Assembly (NCBI GenBank): GCA_041393535.1
Contig: JAWKJY010000021.1
Coordinates: 1 to 29,061, forward strand
Origin: JAWKJY01 sp041393535
GTDB lineage: Bacteria > Actinomycetota > Thermoleophilia > Gaiellales > Gaiellaceae
Length of the DNA stretch: 29,061 nucleotides
Direction of reading: 5' to 3'
Shown here: piece after piece, positions 7,195-14,974 of the stretch
How positions within the stretch are numbered: the first letter of the stretch is position 1
Layout of the letters: the number at the start of each line of letters is the position of its first letter
Notes under the pieces: model-generated
What the model was told of the DNA's origin: nothing
Seen by the model: only the letters and a program-made list of their open reading frames with translations
Databases searched by the model: none
Made by a program: the position numbers and the translations under genes

Positions 7195-9468
7195 ATGTCG
7201 CTGCTCGCCGGGGCGAGGGGGCTCGTGGCTGCTCGCAGCCGTGCCGACGCGCGCCTGATGGCGCGGGTCGGCGGGACGATGGTCCTGCTCGCGGGCGTGC
7301 TCGCGCTCGCGAGCCTGCTGCTCGCGGGCGACGCGGGCATGGAGACGCCGACGATCGTCGCGCTCGCCTGCACGGCCGTCGTGGTCGGCCTCGCCGAGGT
7401 GCTGCTCGCGCCGTGGCTCGACGCCCGCGTGCCGATGCTGCTCGCGACCGGCTCGACCGGCCTCGTGGCGTACGGCGTCGCGTGCGCCGGCTCGCTCTGG
7501 GGGGCGTACACGTTCCTGTACGTCTGGATCGCCCTCTTCTGCGCCTACTTCGGCACCTTCCGCGCGGCGCTCGGCCAGTTCGCGCTCGTCGTCGCCGGCT
7601 ACACCGCCGACCTGGTGGTCGTCGGCCCCCGCGGCGCCGGCGTCTTCTGGCTCGTCGGCTCGTCCGCGCTCGCGGGCGCGACCGTGCTGGTCGCGGCGAT
7701 GCGCGACCGCCTCGACCGCCAGCGCCGCGGCGAGACCGCGCGGCTCGAGGCGGCGGTGACGGAGCGGACGGGCCGGCTCGAGGAGAGCGAGCGTCGCTAC
7801 CGCGACCTGGTCGAGGAGCTGCCGCTCGTGGTCTACGCCGACGAGCTCGACGACGACGCCTCGACGACGTACGTGAGCCCCGCGATCGAGCGCATCCTCG
7901 GCTACCCCGTGGACGAGTGGCTGCTCCACCGCGACCTCTTCCGGCGCCTGCTCCACCCGGACGACCGCGATCGCGTCCTGGCCGCCAACGCGCGCCACAA
8001 CCGCACGCTCGAGCCGTTCACCGAGGAGTACCGGCTGATCGGCAGGGACGGGCAGGTCGTCTGGTTCCTCGACCACGCGACGATCGACCGCGACGCCGAC
8101 GGCACGCCGACGCTGAGCCGCGGCTACATGCTCGACATCACGGAGCGCAAGCGGCTCGAGGCGCAGCTCGTCGAGCAGGCCTTCCACGACCCGCTGACCG
8201 GCCTCGCGAACCGCTCGCTGTTCCGCGACCGCGTCGAGCACGCGCTCGCTCGCCGGCGCAACGAGGAGCCGGTCGCCGTCCTCTTCCTCGACCTGGACGA
8301 CTTCAAGACGGTGAACGACAGCCTCGGCCACGACGTGGGCGACCGGCTGCTCGTCGGCGTCGCCGAGCGGCTCGCCGAGTGCGTCCGCGCGGGCGACACG
8401 GCGGCGCGCCTCGGCGGCGACGAGTTCGCCGTGCTGCTCGAGGACGACGCGAGCGAGGAGTCCGCGCGCGCCGTCGCCGACCGGATCCACGAGGCGCTCC
8501 GGCGCCCCCTGCCGCTCGCCGCCAAGGAGGTCTTCGCCCGCGCGACCGTCGGCATCGCGATCGCCGACCGGACGAGGATCACGGGGGACGAGCTGCTGCG
8601 CAACGCGGACGTCGCGATGTACCAGGCGAAGCGCGCCGGGAAGGGCCGCATCGCGGTCTACGAGTCGTCGATGCACGCGGCGGCGCTCGAGCGCCTCGAC
8701 CTCACCGCCGAGCTCGAGCAGGCGCTCGAGCGTGGCGAGTTCCAGCTCCAGTACCAGCCGATCGTCGACATCGAGACCGAGGACGTCGTCGGCGTCGAGA
8801 CGCTCGTCCGCTGGCGGCACCCGACCCGCGGGGCGCTCGCGCCGAGCGCCTTCATCGGCCTGGCCGAGGAGACGGGCATGATCGTCGGGCTCGGCCGCTG
8901 GGTGCTCGAGCGGGCGTGCGCCGATCTCGCGGAGGTGCTCGCGCCGCGCGGGCGCTTCCTCGCGGTCAACCTCTCGCCGCGCCAGCTCGAGGAGGAGGCG
9001 CTCGTCGAGGACGTTCGCTCGATCATCGCCGCTGCCGGCCTGCCGGCCCAGCGGCTCGTGCTCGAGATCACCGAGGGCGCGCTCACGGGCGAGACGGAGG
9101 AGGCGCTGACGCGGCTCGCCGCCCTGCGGGCCGTCGGCGTGCGGATCGCGATCGACGACTTCGGCGTCGGCTACTCGTCGCTCAGCCAGCTCGACCGCTT
9201 CGCCGTCGACATGGTGAAGATCGCGCGGCCCTTCGTCGAGAGCCTCTCCGGCCCGGGCAGCGGCCAGCTCGCCCGCGCCGTCGTGAAGATCGCGAGCGCG
9301 CTCGGGGTGACGACGGTGGCCGAGGGGATCGAGCAGCCCGCGCAGCTCGCCCAGCTCCGCCGCCTGCGCTGCCGGCTGGGCCAGGGCTACCTCTTCGCCC
9401 AGCCGATGGACGCCGAGGGCATCGTGGCGCTGCTCGCGGAGGAGCCGGGCCGGCGCAAGGTCGCGTAG
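7195..9468 (+). CDS. Membrane-anchored PAS-GGDEF-EAL cyclic di-GMP protein
   Basis: 757 residues. About residues 22-165 hold four or five hydrophobic helices, followed by a short coiled coil. A PAS domain spans about 198-325 (SERRYRDLVEEL to GYMLDITERKR). The GGDEF domain has an intact GGDEF at 407-411 and an RAGD I-site five residues before it. The EAL domain has ETL at 535-537 (glutamate kept), NLSPRQ, EITEG, IDDFGVGYSS, AEGIEQ and QGYLF, so both synthesis and hydrolysis residues are present. The net activity cannot be predicted. No strong ribosome site precedes ATG 7195; GTG 7225, after an AGGGGG run, is an alternative start that keeps all domains. Confidence 0.93.
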   Translation: MSLLAGARGLVAARSRADARLMARVGGTMVLLAGVLALASLLLAGDAGMETPTIVALACTAVVVGLAEVLLAPWLDARVPMLLATGSTGLVAYGVACAGSLWGAYTFLYVWIALFCAYFGTFRAALGQFALVVAGYTADLVVVGPRGAGVFWLVGSSALAGATVLVAAMRDRLDRQRRGETARLEAAVTERTGRLEESERRYRDLVEELPLVVYADELDDDASTTYVSPAIERILGYPVDEWLLHRDLFRRLLHPDDRDRVLAANARHNRTLEPFTEEYRLIGRDGQVVWFLDHATIDRDADGTPTLSRGYMLDITERKRLEAQLVEQAFHDPLTGLANRSLFRDRVEHALARRRNEEPVAVLFLDLDDFKTVNDSLGHDVGDRLLVGVAERLAECVRAGDTAARLGGDEFAVLLEDDASEESARAVADRIHEALRRPLPLAAKEVFARATVGIAIADRTRITGDELLRNADVAMYQAKRAGKGRIAVYESSMHAAALERLDLTAELEQALERGEFQLQYQPIVDIETEDVVGVETLVRWRHPTRGALAPSAFIGLAEETGMIVGLGRWVLERACADLAEVLAPRGRFLAVNLSPRQLEEEALVEDVRSIIAAAGLPAQRLVLEITEGALTGETEEALTRLAALRAVGVRIAIDDFGVGYSSLSQLDRFAVDMVKIARPFVESLSGPGSGQLARAVVKIASALGVTTVAEGIEQPAQLAQLRRLRCRLGQGYLFAQPMDAEGIVALLAEEPGRRKVA

Positions 9469-9493
9469 GGGGCCGCCCGCGCGGGCGGCCCCC
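9468..9493. terminator. Bidirectional terminator between convergent genes
   Basis: A 26-nt perfect palindrome: 9468-9480 is exactly complementary to 9481-9493, and it overlaps the last base of the PAS-GGDEF-EAL stop codon. It ends 10 bp before the exporter stop codon. There is no T tract on either side. Confidence 0.7.
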
Positions 9494-9503
9494 GTGCTCC
9501 GGC

Positions 9504-10937
9504 TCAGCCGACCGGGTCGGCGACCGGCGCGGCCACCCGCTCGCGCTCGAGCGCCGCGCGTGCCGCGCGCACCGCGCGGATGCCCGGCACCGCGAGCCCG
9601 GCGAGCGCGCCGAGGGCGACGACGATCGCGCCGATCCAGACGGCGGGGACGAGCCCGTCGTTGAACGCCTGGGGGCTCTCGTAGCCGCCGTAGGAGGCGA
9701 AGACGGCGGCGAGGACCGCGATCCCGAGCACGCCGCCGAGCTCCCGGATCGCGTTGTTGGCTCCCGATGCCTGGCCCTCCTCCTCCGGACGGACGGCGCC
9801 GAGGATCGACGTCGCGATCGCCGGGAAGACGAGCGACATGCCGATCCCGGAGAGCACGAACGGGCCGACGAGCGACGCGTAGCCGAGGGACGGCGTCGAG
9901 ACCGCCGCGATCCACGCGAGGCCGGCGGCCTGGAGCGCGAGCCCGCTGACGAGCAGCGGCCGGCTGCCGATCCGCTCGGCCAGCACGCCCGCGATCGGCG
10001 CGATCAGCATCGGCATCGCCGTCCAGGGCAGCGTCCGCAGCCCTGCCTCGAGCGGCGAGTAGCCCTGCGCGGTCTGGAAGAACTGCGCGAGCAGGAAGAT
10101 CGCGCCGAACATGCCGAAGTACATCGCGAGCGAGACGAGGTTGGTCGCCGTGAACGCCCGGTTGCGGAAGAAGCGGAGCGGCAGCATCGGGTGCGGCGCG
10201 CGCAGCTCCCAGGCGACGAAGCCGGCGAGCAGCGCGAGCCCGCCGACCATCCCCCCGAGGACGTCGCCCGCGGCCCAGCCGTGCGCGTTGCCCTGGACGA
10301 CGCCGTAGACGATCCCGAACAGGCCGAGGCTGCCGAGCGCGAGGCCGCGCAGGTCGAGCTGCTTCGCCGGCCCGAAGCTCTCCGAGAGGCGCCCGAGGAT
10401 CACGGGTACGAGCGCGATCCCGATCGGCACGTTGAGCCAGAAGATCCACTGCCACGAGATGCCCTCGACGACCGCGCCGCCGACGAGCGGGCCGATCGCG
10501 ACCGCCAGGCCGGAGATCCCGGACCAGGCGCCGATCGCGGCGCCCCGCTTCTCGGCCGGGAAGGCCGCCGAGAGGATCGTCAGCGTCAGCGGCATGACCA
10601 TCGCGCCACCGAGGCCCTGGATGGCGCGGAAGGCCACCAGCGTCCCTGCGTCCGGCGCGAGCGCCGCGCCCGCGGATGCGAGCGTGAACACGACGATGCC
10701 GAGCGCGAACATCCGCCGCCGGCCGAAGCGGTCGCCGAGCGCCGCGCCCGTGAGCAGGAACACCGCGAAGGTGAGCGTGTACGCGTTGACCGTCCACTCC
10801 AGGCTCTCGAGCGACGCCCCGAGGTCGGTGCGGATGACGGGCAGTGCGGTCGTGACGACGAGGTTGTCGAGCACGACCATGAACAGGGCGAGCGAGCTCG
10901 CCAGGAACGTCCACAGGCGGTGCGGTCTCTCGGTCAT
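9504..10937 (-). CDS. MFS drug exporter, DHA2 (EmrB/QacA, 14-helix) type
   Basis: Proton-driven multidrug efflux permease of the inner membrane, 477 residues, with about 14 hydrophobic helices. Motif D1 lies in helix 1 (LFMVVLDNLVVTTALPVI), motif A is GDRFGRRR after helix 2, and motif C-like AIGPLVGGAV is in helix 5. These are features of drug/H+ antiporters of the DHA2 group. Substrate is unknown. ATG 10937 has GGAAGGAG about 6 nt upstream. An 18-bp operator identical at 17 of 18 positions to one in front of the TetR gene lies 60 bp upstream of the start, so control by that TetR protein is very likely. Confidence 0.93.
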   Translation of the reverse strand: MTERPHRLWTFLASSLALFMVVLDNLVVTTALPVIRTDLGASLESLEWTVNAYTLTFAVFLLTGAALGDRFGRRRMFALGIVVFTLASAGAALAPDAGTLVAFRAIQGLGGAMVMPLTLTILSAAFPAEKRGAAIGAWSGISGLAVAIGPLVGGAVVEGISWQWIFWLNVPIGIALVPVILGRLSESFGPAKQLDLRGLALGSLGLFGIVYGVVQGNAHGWAAGDVLGGMVGGLALLAGFVAWELRAPHPMLPLRFFRNRAFTATNLVSLAMYFGMFGAIFLLAQFFQTAQGYSPLEAGLRTLPWTAMPMLIAPIAGVLAERIGSRPLLVSGLALQAAGLAWIAAVSTPSLGYASLVGPFVLSGIGMSLVFPAIATSILGAVRPEEEGQASGANNAIRELGGVLGIAVLAAVFASYGGYESPQAFNDGLVPAVWIGAIVVALGALAGLAVPGIRAVRAARAALERERVAAPVADPVG

Positions 10938-10997
10938 GCGGCTCCTTCCCGCGCGGTCGTCGGGCGGGCCGACGCGCGGCCCGGGCTCGTGGCTGTG

Positions 10998-11015
10998 AGT
11001 GATCGGTCAATCACT
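10998..11015 (-). promoter_or_regulatory. TetR operator upstream of the MFS exporter
   Basis: Perfect inverted repeat AGTGAT-CGGTCA-ATCACT (6-bp arms, 6-bp spacer), 60 bp before the exporter ATG. The same sequence recurs at 11665-11682 with one change. On the minus strand it contains TTGACC, which may be the -35 box, so binding would block RNA polymerase. Confidence 0.8.
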
Positions 11016-11060
11016 GGACGGGCGTGGAAACGAGGTCTCGCGGCCACGGCGGACGGCACC

Positions 11061-11663
11061 CTAGGCACCGTGCAGGTCCTCGATCCGTGCGATGTCGGGG
11101 CAGGGGCAGATCGACGCCCACTCCGACGGCTCGAGCGCGCTCTCGAGCCCGATCGTCAGCGCCGCGTCGATCAGCAGGCCGCGCGCGTAGAAGCGCGCCG
11201 CCTCCGCCTCGGCGTCGGCCTGCGCGTGCCCCTCGCGGACGAGGGCGGCGGTGACGTAGCGGTAGACGCGGACGAACTTCGCGCGCAGCGCGGCGGCGAT
11301 GTCCGGGTCGCCCGACTCTGCGTGGGCCCGCAGTCGGAGCATCAGCTCCGTCCGCCGCGTCGGGATCGTCTCGACGTACGTCCGGCCGAGCGTCCCGAGG
11401 ACGCCCTCGCCGTCGCGCGGGACGGCGCGCTCCCAGTCGGCGAGCAGCCGGTCGGTCGCGAGCTCGAGGGCCGCGAGCGCGAGGTCCTTCTTCGTCGGGA
11501 AGAAGCGGAAGACGTACGGCTGCGAGATCCCGGCGCGGCGCGCGATCGCGGCGGTCGTCGCGCCGGCGAAGCCCGACGCGGCGAACTCCTCGATCGCGGC
11601 CTGGACGATCGCCTCGCGGCGGTCGTCGGCGGTCCAGCGGGTGCGTGCGGGGGCGGTCGCCAT
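11061..11663 (-). CDS. TetR/AcrR-family transcriptional repressor
   Basis: 200-residue repressor. The N-terminal helix-turn-helix lies at about 15-60 (REAIVQAAIEEFAASGF, TTAAIARRAGISQPYVFRFF, PTKKDLALAAL), followed by an all-helical ligand-binding domain rich in alanine and acidic residues. ATG 11663 was chosen over an in-frame upstream start because it fits the domain and the operator lies directly before it. The gene sits on the same strand as, and upstream of, the exporter. The operator 11665-11682 begins 2 bp from its start codon, so it should repress itself and the exporter until a ligand, probably an exporter substrate, binds. Confidence 0.93.
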   Translation of the reverse strand: MATAPARTRWTADDRREAIVQAAIEEFAASGFAGATTAAIARRAGISQPYVFRFFPTKKDLALAALELATDRLLADWERAVPRDGEGVLGTLGRTYVETIPTRRTELMLRLRAHAESGDPDIAAALRAKFVRVYRYVTAALVREGHAQADAEAEAARFYARGLLIDAALTIGLESALEPSEWASICPCPDIARIEDLHGA

Positions 11664-11664
11664 G

Positions 11665-11682
11665 AGTGATCGGTCAATAACT
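11665..11682 (-). promoter_or_regulatory. Autoregulatory TetR operator
   Basis: AGTGAT-CGGTCA-ATAACT, one base away from the perfect inverted repeat at 10998-11015. It lies 1 bp upstream of the TetR start codon and takes the place of a ribosome site, so repressor binding would cover the transcription start. Confidence 0.78.
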
Positions 11683-11768
11683 AGCACGGTCGAGGGGAGC
11701 GCGTCAAGGACGCGGCGGTGCGCTCGCGTGCGGGACGCCTGGCCGCCCGCCGGCCTCGCCGGGCGGCG

Positions 11769-11945
11769 CTAGACGAGCTCGACGACGGCCTCGCCCGCGA
11801 AGTCGATGCGGACGACGTCGAAGTCGGCGGCGCGCGCGGGCTCCTCCTCGAGGACGCTGCGGAGCGCTGCCTCGGCCTCCTCGCGGCTGAGGTAGAAGGC
11901 CACAGTCCGCTGGAGCTCCCGGCTGGCGATCGCGTAGAAGACCAT
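11769..11945 (-). CDS. Small conserved-looking protein, unknown function
   Basis: 58 residues from ATG 11945 (63 if a TTG at 11960 is used). It reads MVFYAIASRELQRTVAFYL, a predicted strand-helix opening, then an acidic helix with SREEAEAALRSVLEEEP and a final strand DVVRIDF. It has normal codon use with GC-rich third positions, no membrane segment and no cysteine. I do not recognise a characterised family, though the composition resembles short soluble proteins common in this class of actinobacteria. Neither possible start has a strong ribosome site. It lies between the TetR gene and a USP gene on the same strand. Confidence 0.6.
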   Translation of the reverse strand: MVFYAIASRELQRTVAFYLSREEAEAALRSVLEEEPARAADFDVVRIDFAGEAVVELV

Positions 11946-12009
11946 CGCCCGGCCAGTCAATCACCGTTCCGGGGGGCCGGCAATCGCTGGATCGAGGGAA
12001 CCGGGAGGG

Positions 12010-12426
12010 TCAGCGCTCCCGGCTGCCGCGCGCGACGAGCACGGGGCGGGGGCACTGCCGCATCACGGCCCGGCTGACGCTGCCGATGACGGAGCCGTCG
12101 GCGCGGCGGGAGAGCCCACGGGAGCCCACGACGACGAGGTCGGCGCGCCGCTCGTCGGCGAGCGAGACGATCTCGGCCGCCGGGTCGCCGCTGCGCAGCT
12201 CGACCGCGAACGGCACACCGCGCAGCCTCGCGCTCGCGGCGGCGGCTGCGAGCGCGGGCTCCTCCGCGGCGCTCGCGGCGGCCGGCTCGGGGAGGACGCG
12301 GACGAACACCAGGCTGCCGGACTCGTGCGCGCCGATGTCGACGCCGACCTCGACGGCCTCGACGGAGCCGCACGAGCCGTCCGTCGCGACGACGATCACC
12401 GGGCCGGCTGTCGTGTTCGTTGCCAC
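12010..12426 (-). CDS. Universal stress protein (UspA family)
   Basis: 138 residues, single USP domain. It opens with VIVVATDGSCGSVEAVEVGVD (strand 1 and helix 1) and ends with the nucleotide-binding signature GSRGLSRRADGSVIGSVS and RPVLVARG. The G-2x-G-9x-G(S) pattern is kept, so ATP binding is plausible. Such proteins act in the cytosol in stress or dormancy and their exact output is usually unknown. It starts at GTG 12426, without a ribosome site but with TAGTGT exactly 6 nt upstream, suggesting a leaderless mRNA. First of five USP genes within 9 kb; divergent from the small genes that precede the histidine kinase. Confidence 0.92.
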   Translation of the reverse strand: MATNTTAGPVIVVATDGSCGSVEAVEVGVDIGAHESGSLVFVRVLPEPAAASAAEEPALAAAAASARLRGVPFAVELRSGDPAAEIVSLADERRADLVVVGSRGLSRRADGSVIGSVSRAVMRQCPRPVLVARGSRER

Positions 12427-12432
12427 GAGGTG

Positions 12433-12438
12433 ACACTA
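12433..12438 (-). promoter_or_regulatory. -10 element of the leaderless USP gene
   Basis: TAGTGT on the minus strand, 6 nt before GTG 12426. Confidence 0.5.
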
Positions 12439-12556
12439 GTCAGCGAGCGCTGCGGGTCGCGTCCGTGCGTCCCATGGGCGCGCTGCGGCTTTCCACCGAT
12501 CTTCGATCAGCGTCGGAGACGATGCGACGCCGACGCGGTGCGACCACCATGCGTCC

Positions 12557-12928
12557 ATGGTCGCGACGTACGCCGTCCTCTGGCGGGAGCCGGGGGGCCC
12601 CAGCTACACCGGGAGGCTCGGCGTCGGCTGCTCGGAGCTCGAGCTCGACGGCCGGACCCGCAGCGGCGACTCGGCGCACGCGGTCATCGGCTACGGCGAC
12701 CTGTCGTCCACCGCGATCGGCCACGCAGCGCCCGAGCGGATCGACGGTCGCCCCGCCCTCGTGCTGTCGCTCCAGTCGGGAAGGCGCCTGCTCGTCGCCA
12801 GCATCGCGGGCGCGGGCGTCCTGATCGAGCTCGCAGACACGCTCGCGCGCCTGCGCTCCGCCGCCGTCGCGCAGATCGACCGCGCCGGCGACCGCGGCTG
12901 GCCGACGGGCCTGCCGTCCCAGTCCTAG
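12557..12928 (+). CDS. Hypothetical protein upstream of the histidine kinase
   Basis: 123 residues, not recognised. It is strand-rich (TYAVLWRE, YTGRLGVG, SELELDGR, ALVLSLQSGRRLLVAS) and ends in one helix (LIELADTLARLRSAAVAQI). That pattern is compatible with a small PH-like barrel, but this is only a guess from the order of strands and helix. No signal peptide, membrane segment or cysteine pair. It is read in the same direction as the next small gene and the kinase, 10 bp before the former, so co-transcription is likely. The ribosome site is weak. Confidence 0.55.
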   Translation: MVATYAVLWREPGGPSYTGRLGVGCSELELDGRTRSGDSAHAVIGYGDLSSTAIGHAAPERIDGRPALVLSLQSGRRLLVASIAGAGVLIELADTLARLRSAAVAQIDRAGDRGWPTGLPSQS

Positions 12929-12938
12929 CGGGGCGGTC

Positions 12939-13232
12939 GTGAGCGCGGTCGCGGTCGTCTGTCCGCTCCGTCCCGGCGCCGCCGAGACGGCCCGCGTCCT
13001 CGTCGCGGAGGGGCCGCCGTTCGACCTCGCCGGCGCCGGGATCGTGCGCCACGTCGTCTTCGTCGGCGAGCAGGAGGCCGTGTTCGTCTTCGAGGGAGCC
13101 GAGGCCCGCGGCGCCGTCGAGCGGCTCGCGACGAACCCCGGCGTCTGGCGCGCAGCGGCCGCGTGGCGCGACCTGCTCGCGGGGCGCCCGCGGCTGCTCG
13201 ACGCCTCGTTCGCCTGGCCCGGCGGCCCGTAG
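12939..13232 (+). CDS. Small hypothetical protein, ferredoxin-like fold suspected
   Basis: 97 residues from GTG 12939. The order is strand (AVAVVCPL), helix (GAAETARVLVAEG), strand (RHVVFVGE), strand (EAVFVFEG), helix (ARGAVERLATN), then WRAAAAWRDLLAG. This beta-alpha-beta-beta-alpha plan is what dimeric ferredoxin-like or ABM-type proteins show, but no family could be assigned. It ends 71 bp before the kinase and may belong to its unit. A GGGGCGG stretch just upstream is a weak ribosome site. Confidence 0.6.
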   Translation: MSAVAVVCPLRPGAAETARVLVAEGPPFDLAGAGIVRHVVFVGEQEAVFVFEGAEARGAVERLATNPGVWRAAAAWRDLLAGRPRLLDASFAWPGGP

Positions 13233-13291
13233 GGCGCCTGCGCGGCCGAGCGGCGCCGGGCGTCCGGCCGCGCGCCGGGCACGAGGCCGGC

Positions 13292-13297
13292 GATACT
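13292..13297 (+). promoter_or_regulatory. -10 element of the histidine kinase gene
   Basis: GATACT lies exactly 6 nt before ATG 13304; no Shine-Dalgarno is present. This predicts a separate leaderless kinase-regulator transcript. Confidence 0.5.
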
Positions 13298-13303
13298 AGC
13301 GCG

Positions 13304-14974
13304 ATGCTGGAGCAGCCGGATCGGCTGAGGAGCCTCGTCGAGGCCGGGATCGCGCTCACCTCCGAGCTGTCGCTCGACGCCGTCCTGCAGAAGATCGTCG
13401 AGACCGCGGCCGAGCTGACCGGCGCCCGCTACGCCGCGCTGGGCGTGATCGACCGCACCGGCCGCGAGCTCGAGCGCTTCGTGCACACGGGCCTCCCGGC
13501 CGAGGTCGTCGAGCGGATCGGCCCGACGCCGCGCGGCCGCGGCATCCTCGGCGTGCTGATCTCCGAGGCGCGGCCGCTGCGGCTCCACGACCTGATGCGC
13601 GACCGGCGCGCCGTCGGCTTCCCGGCGAACCACCCGCCCATGCACACGTTCCTCGGCGTGCCCGTCGTCCTGCGCGGCGTCGCCTACGGCAACCTCTACC
13701 TGACCGAGAAGGCCGACGGCGACGACTTCACGGAGGAGGACGAGGAGCTCGTGCTCCTGCTGGCCTCGCAGGCGGCCGTCGCGATCGAGAACGCCCGGCT
13801 CTACCACGCGAACGCCCGCTGGGTGCGCCAGCTCGAGTCGATGAACGAGCTCGGGAACGCGATCGCGAGCGAGCTCGAGCAGTCGAAGCTGCTGAGCCTC
13901 GTCGCGGCGCAGCTCGTCGACCTGCTGGAGGCCCGGCTCGTGCTCGTCCTGCTGCCGACCCCGGACGGGCAGATGGAGATCGCGGCCGCGGCCGACCACG
14001 TCTCCGCGGCGGAGCTCGTGGGCAGCCGCTTCCCGCGCGAGGAGTCGAAGGTCGGCCGCGTGCTCGTCCGGCAGCGCCCCGCCCGCGTCGACGCGCTCGC
14101 GGACGACCCCGAGGTGAACCACGAGTTCATCCGTCGCGTCGCGCAGCTGACCGGCCTGCCGGTGCCGACCTCCGGCCTGTTCGTCCCGCTCGTCGCCGGC
14201 GGGCGCGAGGTCGGCGTCATCGTCGCGCACGACAAGCTGCGCGCGGACTCGAACGACCTGAGCTTCGGCGACGCCGACCTGCGTCTCGCCGAGCTGTTCG
14301 CGGAGCGCGCCGCGGTCGCCGTCGACCTGTCGGCGCGCGTCGCGCAGGACGCGCTGCGCCGCGTCGTCACGGCCCAGGAGCTCGAGCGCCGCCGGCTCGC
14401 CCGCGAGCTGCACGACGAGACCGGGCAGGCGCTCACGTCGATCCTGCTCGGCCTGCGCACCGTCGAGGAGGCGCCGGGCGAGGAGGCGCGCCACGACGCG
14501 TTCGAGCGGCTGCGCGACCTGATCGTGCAGACGCTCCACGGCGTCCGCCGCCTCGCGGTCGAGCTGCGCCCGCGCGCGCTCGACGACTTCGGGCTCGTCC
14601 CCGCGCTCGAGCGGCTGACCTCGAGCTTCGCGGAGCAGACGGGCATCCAGGTGGAGTTCGAGCCGCAGCTGGGCGCGGAGCGCCTGCCGGGCGAGGTCGA
14701 GACGGCCCTGTACCGCCTCGTGCAGGAGGCGCTGACGAACGTCGTCAAGCACGCCGGGGCGGGGTCCGTCAGCATCCTGCTGACGGAGGCGCACGGGACG
14801 GTGAAGGCGGTGATCGAGGACGACGGCCGCGGCTTCGCCGTCGGGAGGAGCGACGACTCGGGGATCGGGCTCGTCGGGATGCGGGAGCGCATGGCGCTGC
14901 TCGGCGGCACCCTGGCCGTCGAGTCGCTGCCTGGGCAGGGGACGACGCTGGTTGCGGAGGTGATCGCGCGGTGA
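13304..14974 (+). CDS. Double-GAF sensor histidine kinase, DosS/DevS-like
   Basis: 556 residues without membrane segments. GAF-A (about 20-165) contains the HPPM-TFLGVP block and NLYLTEK; GAF-B spans about 190-345. The dimerisation domain is HisKA_3 type with ERRRLARELHDETGQ, H370 being the phospho-acceptor. An HATPase_c domain follows: N-box ALTNVVKHAG, then EDDGRGF and GIGLVGMRERM. Domain order and length match mycobacterial DosS and DosT, haem sensors of O2, NO and CO. H110 and Y132 have the same 22-residue spacing as the DosS haem ligand H149 and distal Y171, so haem sensing is possible but unproven. It overlaps the response regulator by 4 nt. The frame is open upstream, but ATG 13304 fits both the domain and the promoter. 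Confidence 0.92.
   Translation: MLEQPDRLRSLVEAGIALTSELSLDAVLQKIVETAAELTGARYAALGVIDRTGRELERFVHTGLPAEVVERIGPTPRGRGILGVLISEARPLRLHDLMRDRRAVGFPANHPPMHTFLGVPVVLRGVAYGNLYLTEKADGDDFTEEDEELVLLLASQAAVAIENARLYHANARWVRQLESMNELGNAIASELEQSKLLSLVAAQLVDLLEARLVLVLLPTPDGQMEIAAAADHVSAAELVGSRFPREESKVGRVLVRQRPARVDALADDPEVNHEFIRRVAQLTGLPVPTSGLFVPLVAGGREVGVIVAHDKLRADSNDLSFGDADLRLAELFAERAAVAVDLSARVAQDALRRVVTAQELERRRLARELHDETGQALTSILLGLRTVEEAPGEEARHDAFERLRDLIVQTLHGVRRLAVELRPRALDDFGLVPALERLTSSFAEQTGIQVEFEPQLGAERLPGEVETALYRLVQEALTNVVKHAGAGSVSILLTEAHGTVKAVIEDDGRGFAVGRSDDSGIGLVGMRERMALLGGTLAVESLPGQGTTLVAEVIAR

Noticed and set aside
6760..11010. Open frames of more than 1,400 codons on both strands across 6.8-11.7 kb
   Set aside because: They are arginine/alanine-rich antisense or shifted readings of sodA, the c-di-GMP gene, the exporter and TetR. 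In such GC-rich DNA stop codons are rare in every frame, and only the assigned frames show domain motifs.
11955..11965. AGTCAATCACC near the small gene start, resembling half of the TetR operator
   Set aside because: Matches 9 of 11 bases of one arm and spacer, but the other arm (AGTGAT) is missing. Chance similarity cannot be excluded.
12462..12473. TCCGTGCGTCCC upstream of the USP at 12426 as a third copy of the USP palindrome
   Set aside because: Resembles one side only (10 of 12), in the opposite orientation, and lacks the second arm.
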